DNA from: Plectosphaerella cucumerina
Lineage: Eukaryota > Ascomycota > Sordariomycetes > Glomerellales > Plectosphaerellaceae
Direction: 5' to 3'
Assembly: GCA_020746995.1 (NCBI GenBank)
Contig: JAGPXD010000004.1
Location: forward strand, 1,302,001-1,366,000
DNA: 64,000 nt
The notes under the pieces were generated by a model. It was given only the letters and a program-made list of their open reading frames with translations. It was not told the DNA's origin and ran no database searches. A program made the translations under genes and the position numbers. Shown here one piece after another: positions 62,501 to 64,000 of this stretch (the stretch's first letter is position 1; the number at the start of each line of letters is the position of its first letter).

Positions 62501-64000
62501 CGGCTCTGGGTTCTCGTCATCAACGCAGGTGCTGCCGACCAGAACCTGGCCGTTGGGGCAGACGATGCGCTGGCACATTCCGGCGACCAGAACCTGACCC
62601 TCAGGGCAAGTGATGGGGAAACAGATCCCATCGACACAGGCCTCGATACCGTCGCAGGGAGGAGTGCAGGTAGGCGGCTCGGGATCGTCTTCGTCAACAC
62701 AGGTGTTGCCCTGAAGAACCTGACCGGTTGGGCAAACAACTGGAACACAGCGTCCAGAGACCAAAACCTGGCCAGTCGGGCAGGCGATGGGGAAACAGGC
62801 GCCGTCGATGCAGGTCTGTGTGCCGGAGCAGGCAGGGATACAAGTCGGCGGCTCCGGGTCCTCATCGTCGACGCAGGCGTTTCCTTCGAGGGTCTGGCCC
62901 GGGGGGCAGACGACACGCTCGCAACTTCCCCTGATCAGAACCGTGCCCGTAGGGCAGACGATCGGGATACACTCGCCGTCGATGCAGGCAGAGGTATCTG
63001 CGCAAGCAGGAGTGCAGGTAGGCGGCTCCGGACCATCGATGCAGGCATCACCCACCAGAACCTGGCCAGTCGGGCAGACAACGGTCACGCACTCTCCTCC
63101 GACAAGAGTCTGGCCGAAGGGGCAGACGATGGGGAAGCAGGCGCCGTTGACGCAAGCCGAGTTGGCCGGACAAGGAGGGTCGCAAGTAGCAGGGGGCGTG
63201 GGGTCGTCGTCCTCCACACAGGTGTTTCCGACGAGGACTTGGCCTGTAGGGCAGACGATCGAGACACAGGCGCCTCCGACGAGAACCTGGCCGGCAGGGC
63301 AGGCGATGGGGAAGCAAGTTCCGTCAACGCAGGCCTCGTTCGCGTCGCAGGGGGGAACGCAAGTTGCGGGAGGAGTGGGATCGTCGTCCTCGACGCAAGC
63401 ATTGCCCACGAGGACCTGGCCGGTCGGGCAGACGATGGGAACACAGGCACCGCCGACAAGGACCTGGCCGGCAGGGCAAGCGATGGGGAAACAAGTTCCA
63501 TCAACGCAGGCCTCGGTCGCGTCGCAAGGCGGGACACAGGTCTCCGGGGGAGTAGGGTCGTCATCCTCCACGCAGGCGTTGCCGACAAGCACCTGTCCAG
63601 TAGGGCAGACGATGGGAACACAAGCGCCACCGACCAGAACCTGTCCAGCCGGGCAGACGATCGGGACGCAAGTACCGCCAACGCAAGTCTCGGCTGCATC
63701 GCAGGCAGGGTCGCAGGTTGCGGGAGGAGTCGGATCGTCATCCTCCACACAAGTGCTGCCGACGAGGACCTGTCCAGTAGGACAGACGACAGGAACGCAG
63801 AGGCCGCCGGAGAGGACCTGGCCCACGGGGCAGACGATGGGGAAGCAGGTGCCGTCAACGCAAGCCTCGGTCGTACCGCAGGCGGGGACGCAAGGAGCAG
63901 GGGGCGGCACGCGGTCCTCATCGTCCACGCAGGTGTTGCCGACGAGGACTTGGCCTGTTGGGCAGACGATGGGAACACAGGTGGCGCCGACGAGGGACTG
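47558..64000 (-). CDS. Giant cysteine-rich, EGF-like-repeat protein (5' end outside the window)
   Basis: One uninterrupted frame of 16,443 bp, open at the right edge, encoding at least 5,480 residues; the start and any signal peptide are not in view. From N to C: about 20 units of about 58 residues with 8 Cys (CNPAC..CVDGTC..CPTGQ..C..CPTGQ..C, joined by acidic DDDPTPP linkers); about 46 EGF-like units of about 35 residues with 6 Cys; about 28 related DPCANVPC units, the later ones lengthened to 48 residues; a Cys-free zone of leucine-rich NL..GDL repeats; a Gly/Leu plus TTTAQPTT mucin-like zone; and a C terminus with four Cys and no GPI-type hydrophobic tail. More than 600 Cys in all. Odd intervals between Cys, signatures such as CVCPTGQ, and the mucin zone suggest a secreted or wall-associated filamentous molecule. 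No family name is recognised; an adhesin, spore-coat or matrix role is inference only. Confidence 0.88.
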   Translation of the reverse strand, partial: QSLVGATCVPIVCPTGQVLVGNTCVDDEDRVPPPAPCVPACGTTEACVDGTCFPIVCPVGQVLSGGLCVPVVCPTGQVLVGSTCVEDDDPTPPATCDPACDAAETCVGGTCVPIVCPAGQVLVGGACVPIVCPTGQVLVGNACVEDDDPTPPETCVPPCDATEACVDGTCFPIACPAGQVLVGGACVPIVCPTGQVLVGNACVEDDDPTPPATCVPPCDANEACVDGTCFPIACPAGQVLVGGACVSIVCPTGQVLVGNTCVEDDDPTPPATCDPPCPANSACVNGACFPIVCPFGQTLVGGECVTVVCPTGQVLVGDACIDGPEPPTCTPACADTSACIDGECIPIVCPTGTVLIRGSCERVVCPPGQTLEGNACVDDEDPEPPTCIPACSGTQTCIDGACFPIACPTGQVLVSGRCVPVVCPTGQVLQGNTCVDEDDPEPPTCTPPCDGIEACVDGICFPITCPEGQVLVAGMCQRIVCPNGQVLVGSTCVDDENPEPPTCNPACAPTSACVDGSCVPIACPTGQVLVSGRCTQVVCPNGQILVGNTCIDDENPNPPTCDPACPATSACLDGLCVPIACPTGQVLVGSSCERIICPTGQTLVGSTCVEDEDPEPPTCNPACPATSACIDGTCVPITCPSGQTLVAGNCVPVVCPTGQTLVGGTCVDDEDPEPPTCDPACPSTSACVDDTCVPITCPSGQTLVGGNCVPVVCPTGQILVGGTCVDDEDPNPPTCDPACPATSACVDDTCVPIACPTGQVLVGGSCVRIVCPTGQTLVGNTCEEDDDPTPPTCNPACASTSACVDGTCVPINCPSGQVLVSGNCVPIVCPTGQVLVGGVCEDDDDPTPPTCNPVCASTSACVDGTCVPITCPAGQVLVGGSCVPVVCPSGQILVGNTCEDDDDPTPPTCNPVCASTSACVDGTCVPIACPTGQVLVGGVCVRIACPAGQILVGNTCEDDDDPTPPTCNPACGATTTCIDNTCVPIACPSGQVLVDGACVRVVCPSGQVLQGNVCVPDDGPPPVCNPACAATSACVDGTCTPIVCPSGQVLSGSTCVPIVCPTGQILQGNTCVPDDDPPPPTCNPACPASSACVGGTCTPIVCPAGQTLSGSTCVPIVCPTGQVLQGGTCVPDDDPPPPTCNPVCAAGQACVDGTCTPIVCPSGQALSGSTCVPIVCPNGQFLQGNFCVPDDDPPPTTCNPPCSNIEACIDNNCRAINCPPGQTLVNGLCEDNGVCDPACTGGAFCSFGNCQCPTGQSFNNDNVCEDDDACTGVVCTGGASCDSGNCVCPTGQSLNQGICTVDDACTGVVCSGGSTCNSGNCVCPSGQSFVQGVCTADNACTGVVCNGGSTCDSGTCVCPSGQVLVGGVCTTDDACTGVVCTGGSSCNSGNCVCPTGQSFVQGVCTADDACTGVVCSGGSSCDSGNCVCPTGQTFVQGVCTTDDACTGVVCTGGSSCDAGNCVCPTGQSFNQGVCGQDDACTGVVCTGGSSCDAGNCVCPTGQSFNQGVCGQDDACTGVVCTGGSSCDSGNCVCPTGQSFVQGVCTADDACTGVVCTGGSTCNAGTCVCPSGQTLNQGVCEQDACSGVVCTGGSTCNTGNCVCPTGQSFNQGGVCEQDNACTGVVCTGGSSCDSGICVCPAGQSFNAGICTVDDACDGVVCTGGATCNSGNCVCPTGQSFNAGICTADDACTGVVCSGGSTCDSGNCVCPTGQRFAAGVCTSDDACAGVVCTGGSSCDSGNCVCPTGQSFNAGVCTTDAACDGIVCTGGSTCDEGTCVCPTGQSFDQNNVCRQQTNPCDGVTCNGGSTCNSGNCVCPTGQSFNAGVCVNTPVCDGIVCTGGSTCDEGVCVCPTGQSFDQNNVCQDEDLCENVTCTGGSSCVSGNCVCPTGQSFNAGVCTDDDACDGVVCTGGSSCDNGVCLCPVGQSFDQNNVCSQDDLCDNVTCTGGATCSAGNCVCPTGQSFDVNNVCQPDDLCENITCTGGASCSAGNCVCPTGQSFDQNNICQQDDACTGIVCTGGSSCNAGTCVCPTGQSFDQNNVCQPDDLCENVTCTGGATCNSGNCVCPTGQSFDQNNVCQQDDACDNVTCGGGSTCQSGACVCPTGQSFDQNNICQDDDLCENVTCTGGSSCNSGNCVCPTGQSFDVNNVCQDDDACDGVVCTGGASCNNGNCVCPTGQSFDQNNICQSRDVCVGVTCTGGSSCNNGNCVCPTGQSFNNGVCEQDDACLNVVCTGGSSCDSGNCVCPSGQSFDQNNVCQQDDACDNVTCTGGSTCNSGNCVCPTGQSFNNGVCEQDDLCTGVTCTGGSTCNSGNCVCPTGQSFNNGICELDDACLNVVCTGGSTCNNGNCVCPTGQSFNNGICEQDDLCNGVTCSGGSTCNGGNCVCPTGQSFNNGICEQDDLCTGVTCTGGSTCNSGNCVCPTGQSFNNGICEQDDLCAGVTCSGGSSCVAGTCVCPTGQSFNNGVCQDNACLGVTCTGGSTCVAGTCVCPTGQTFNNGICEADACTGVTCTGGSTCNNGNCVCPTGQSFNNGVCQNDDLCTGVQCSGGSSCVSGNCVCPTGQTFNAGICEDNDLCANVQCSGGSSCVSGNCVCPTGQTFSNGICIIIDLCLNILCTGGSSCVSGNCVCPTGQSFNAGICEDDDLCANVQCTGGSSCVSGNCVCPTGQSFNAGVCQDNDLCANVQCSGGSSCVSGNCVCPTGQSFSNGICIIIDLCLNILCTGGSSCVSGNCVCPTGQSFNAGICQNNDLCANVQCTGGSSCEDGVCVCPAGQTLNGGLCEARDPCDGVTCTGGSSCTNGNCVCPNGQSFNAGVCEDDDLCTGVQCTGGSTCDNGVCVCGQGQTFSNGICITIDLCLNILCTGGTCANGVCTCPQGQVNNNGVCETPADPCANVPCTGGTCTNGVCNCPQGQFLNAGVCGPTDPCANVPCQGGTCSQGVCTCPQGQFLNAGVCGPTDPCANVPCQGGTCSEGICTCPQGQFLNAGVCGPTDPCANVPCQGGTCNNGICTCPGTQVLNNGICGPGPVDPCANVPCQGGTCANGICTCPGTQVLNNGVCETPPVDPCANVPCQGGTCANGICTCPGTQVLNNGICGPGPVDPCANVPCQGGTCANGICTCPGTQVLNNGVCEPGPVDPCANVPCVGGTCANGVCTCPQGQFNDAGTCTPNPVDPCANVPCVGGSCTNGVCSCPPGQFNDAGTCTPNPVDPCANVPCVGGTCTNGVCNCPQGQFNDAGTCTPNPVDPCANVPCVGGTCANGICTCPQGQFNDAGTCTPNPVDPCANVPCVGGTCANGICTCPQGQFNDAGTCTPNPVDPCANVPCQGGTCANGICTCPGSQVLTNGICEPPADPCANVPCVGGTCTNGVCQCPGNQVNNAGVCEPSPTDPCENVPCVGGTCTSGVCNCPGSQVLNNGVCEQPVDPCANVPCVGGTCANGICTCPGSQVLNNGVCGPLADPCANVPCQGGTCANGICTCPSTQTVVNGVCECPAGQVLIGGVCGTPADPCANVPCGGGTCANGICTCPSTQTVVNGVCECPAGQVLTGGVCGTPADPCANVPCGGGTCANGICTCPSTQTVVNGVCECPAGQVLTGGVCGTPADPCANVPCGGGTCANGICTCPSTQTVVNGVCECPAGQVLNGGVCETPADPCAAVPCVGGTCANGVCTCPGTQTLNNGVCECPPGQVLNGGVCETPADPCAAVTCTGGTCANGVCTCPNNQILTNGVCGCPAGQTNNNGVCENPVDLCTGVACQGGTCANGICTCPNNQVLTNGVCGCPAGQTLNNGVCETTPANPCANVPCQGGTCANGVCTCPNNQVLTNGVCGCPSGQTLNVDGICINVAVAVCTDLIPCQGGGTCVDGQCNCPEGSLLDVSGLICVGLNVNVCLGLLCAPGQGCSGSGGSCACPPGQELALGICVDIQIPLCIQALCPQGATCVDDACKCPPGTLLGVGNLICIRLFGRQAEGGAGLVTTAVDNTIGENGVLTNLATNLASGDPQKILEDVLVDVFGDGTPEAGGLLPDAVFNLTNPEGGVVPTVVNEVLGPDGLVNSVVSQITGSGNNTALPVVLEAVLGENGIVQSILKDVENGELDNVVPDTIKTILGDGTPENTGLLGGLLDIVGADLVGNTSGIPAIVGSLLGGSTDDGEPINGLVTNLVTNVAAGDLGDVAPDLIRDVEQVVSGLNNDLFGDGKDNQGVVQDLLNGVTSGDLGATVSTAVENLVGGPSNNGTGLVGNLLNTLIGPTNGGDGNGGNDGGNGGLLGGLLGGLLGGGGGGSNNGGEQDGIVPHLADNILSGNLNQILPQLLVDLVDDGAIDGGLVPTILGHLQNGTLDQVPKDALKDILGSALNSGALNKTNGVEDLVRELLGGEGGLGLDLGVDLGLDIDAGGANNNTGGIIGVVDSALEHLGLGGDSGSAITDLLTSLPGLSNGEPVDSGNVSTGNGLVPNFVANLDSASVDQAVRGLVTDLFGNGTAGTGALSHLVDNAQEGDLIKAVNDFVTDVLGDGAVGAIGGSTGLSGLLNLTLGSGGQAPEGNGTGIVATLVNNLSAGDLTKGVTDLLQGLFGGAQGPGLVNKVLDQVATGNLGATVPTVVSDLFDGVGNSSNIPAGTDAITDLLDNVLGGLGTNPPANVTDLTNVLDGLPAAIGNTLGGVLGSTLPTLTPGGNSTSPGSGEGNDGDQGLVPNLSENLQNGDIPKALTQALEDLAGSGAINGGVLPTVLDNLGSGNLDQLTPDLIADLFQTDKSNTTGGIDGLLTGLGSALGLDVQVDLGSGSSPTQPEQGNGGVVGGLFNSLVNGLIGGGGNQGGATATSTAAAAATTVPSTQTAGSGAPLPTTSATPENNGGLLGSVVNGVNGVLGGLFGNGGQGNNGGATVSSTRPATTSEPGPATPVPTQTGGSQITTAPTAPTSTTAGPAGGNQGGGLGLSIDIGLGNGQSTAASAPASQTTATQGGSGGLDLGLGGLGIDLSAGIQLGSGPTSTAANSQPATTAQPASQTTTRAGSGGLDLGLGGLDLGLGGLSVGLDAGIQLGSGPTSTAANSQPATAQPSGAPQPTTTAQPASQTPATGNPGGLGLDLSLDLGGILGSGSGSTRPAENPQPTTAQPASQTTAGGNSGGLGLGLNLDLGGILGSGSGSTKPAENPQATTSQPAPAPSTTVQPSAAQPTTAQPASQTTSRANSGGLNLGLGGIGLDLGINLGSGGSISTTTQPAAVPPTTTVQPTTAVQPTTTAQPTTVIQPTTTAQPTTVAQPTTTAQPTTAQPTTVQSNNGGLGLDLSVGVQLGGAESTKAAAPPQPTTTAQAANPTTAQGNNGGLGISVGVQVGGSESTKAAANPQPTSAQAPSQTGSSQSNTGGVNVEVGAQVGTGGGTGGLLPNAAENLGNGDVKATVSDAVSDTVGANGVVPAVVNNVAAGNVGGAVNAAVTGVLGTGSSTGGGAAAGGSTTGGGSTGGALGAACSATAKCATGLRCSTLLKTCIV
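47640..49689 (-). repeat. Mucin-like Thr/Pro/Gln zone with Gly-Leu-Asp blocks
   Basis: Alternating low-complexity blocks: GLDLGLGGL-type stretches followed by GSGPTSTAA, PATTAQPASQTT and a run of TTTAQPTT near 48190-48350. Heavy O-glycosylation would be expected in a secreted protein. Confidence 0.8.
49690..52124 (-). repeat. Cys-free leucine-rich NL-x2-G-[DN]-L repeat zone
   Basis: About 800 residues with no Cys. A loose 30-residue theme recurs roughly 12-15 times: [IL]VP-x-[LV]-x2-N[LI]-x2-G[DN][LV], then a helix ending D[LV]FG. Gly/Asn-rich spacers interrupt it (a GLLGG run near 51190-51240). A further pair of such units lies close to the C terminus (about 47700-47870). Confidence 0.7.
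52125..55442 (-). repeat. Class C repeats: DPCANVPC units of 34-48 residues
   Basis: About 28 units related to class B but missing one spacer residue around the third Cys (GGTCANGVC). The first 17 are 34-36 residues. The next eight carry an extra CxCPxGQxLxxGVC half-module, giving 48 residues. The last three are divergent, ending just before GRQAEGG. Confidence 0.85.
53121..53552 (-). repeat. Three near-identical 144-bp tandem copies
   Basis: Copies start at 53121, 53265 and 53409 with almost no differences, each encoding one 48-residue class C unit. A fourth, diverging copy begins at 53553. This is the most recently duplicated part of the giant gene. Confidence 0.9.
55426..56182 (-). repeat. 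315-bp higher-order repeat (three-unit period)
   Basis: The segment coding for a DLCLNILC unit preceded by III or ITI recurs at 55426, 55846 and 56161. The last two are exactly 315 bp apart, that is three 105-bp units, and the units between them also correspond. Blocks of several units were therefore copied together. Confidence 0.75.
55443..60312 (-). repeat. Class B repeats: 35-residue, 6-Cys EGF-like units
   Basis: About 46 tandem units of about 105 bp with the pattern C-x4-C-x5-C-x4-C-x-C-x10-C, the CxC near the end being typical of EGF-like folds. Sub-families change along the array: DACTGVVC first, then DLCENVTC with SFDQNNVC, then SFNNGICEQD, then DLCANVQC with LNILC. Confidence 0.88.
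59461..59670 (-). repeat. Two near-identical 105-bp tandem copies
   Basis: 59461-59565 and 59566-59670 match over nearly their whole length and encode two identical class B units, indicating recent single-unit duplication. Confidence 0.88.
60313..64000 (-). repeat. Class A repeats: 58-residue, 8-Cys units with DDDPTPP linkers
   Basis: About 20 complete tandem units (about 174 bp each) plus a partial one at the window edge. Spacing of Cys is roughly 3, 6, 4, 4, 10-11, 4, 10. Each unit holds two CPxGQxLxGxxC modules. Linkers change gradually from EDDDPTPPAT at the right, through DDEDPEPPT, to PDDDPPPPT at the left. The last unit is a hybrid that passes into class B. Confidence 0.88.

Noticed and set aside
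52125..64000. Regularly spaced short repeats that could suggest a CRISPR array
   Set aside because: The periods (105, 144, 174 bp) are multiples of three, the 'spacers' are coding and related to each other, and the genome is fungal.

Overview
The window comes from a filamentous ascomycete, most likely a melanised sordariomycete; the genus cannot be fixed from this stretch. The evidence is short introns (about 47-65 nt) with GT..CTRAC..YAG signals, a fungal SAT-type non-reducing polyketide synthase, a tetrahydroxynaphthalene reductase, a group of eukaryotic housekeeping genes (IMP3, mitochondrial bS18, eL22, UPF0390, a PPR protein), a hybrid histidine kinase, and GC-rich coding DNA. No transposon, tRNA, rRNA or CRISPR was recognised.

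Left part (0.5-26.7 kb): a loose DHN-melanin / pigment region. A 2,211-residue SAT-KS-AT-PT-ACP-ACP-TE synthase (T4HN-synthase type) lies on the minus strand, followed after 4.5 kb without a convincing gene by a secreted multicopper oxidase. A 1,3,6,8-tetrahydroxynaphthalene reductase sits at 25.7 kb. Between oxidase and reductase are a secreted, acidic, Trp-repeat protein, an unknown protein, a TMEM19-like membrane protein, a PLP-dependent decarboxylase and a small UPF0390 protein. Synthase and reductase are consecutive steps of one pathway (malonyl-CoA to T4HN to scytalone), and the oxidase is a candidate for pigment polymerisation.

Middle (27-45 kb): PPR protein, bS18m, IMP3, a mitochondrial carrier, eL22, an NmrA-like reductase, an ADGF/ADA2-like deaminase and a 1,394-residue hybrid histidine kinase. 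The bS18m/IMP3 pair is divergent over 312 bp.

Right part (47.6-64 kb): one uninterrupted minus-strand reading frame of at least 16.4 kb, still open at the window edge. It encodes at least 5,480 residues: three successive classes of cysteine-rich repeats (about 20, 46 and 28 units), a cysteine-free repeat zone, a Thr/Pro/Gln-rich mucin-like zone and a short cysteine-bearing C terminus. It is the most unusual object in the window.

Coordinates of spliced genes were worked out by hand from splice signals, reading-frame continuity and remembered family motifs; no search could be run. Several introns are multiples of three with no stop codon, so simple ORF calls there are longer than the likely proteins.
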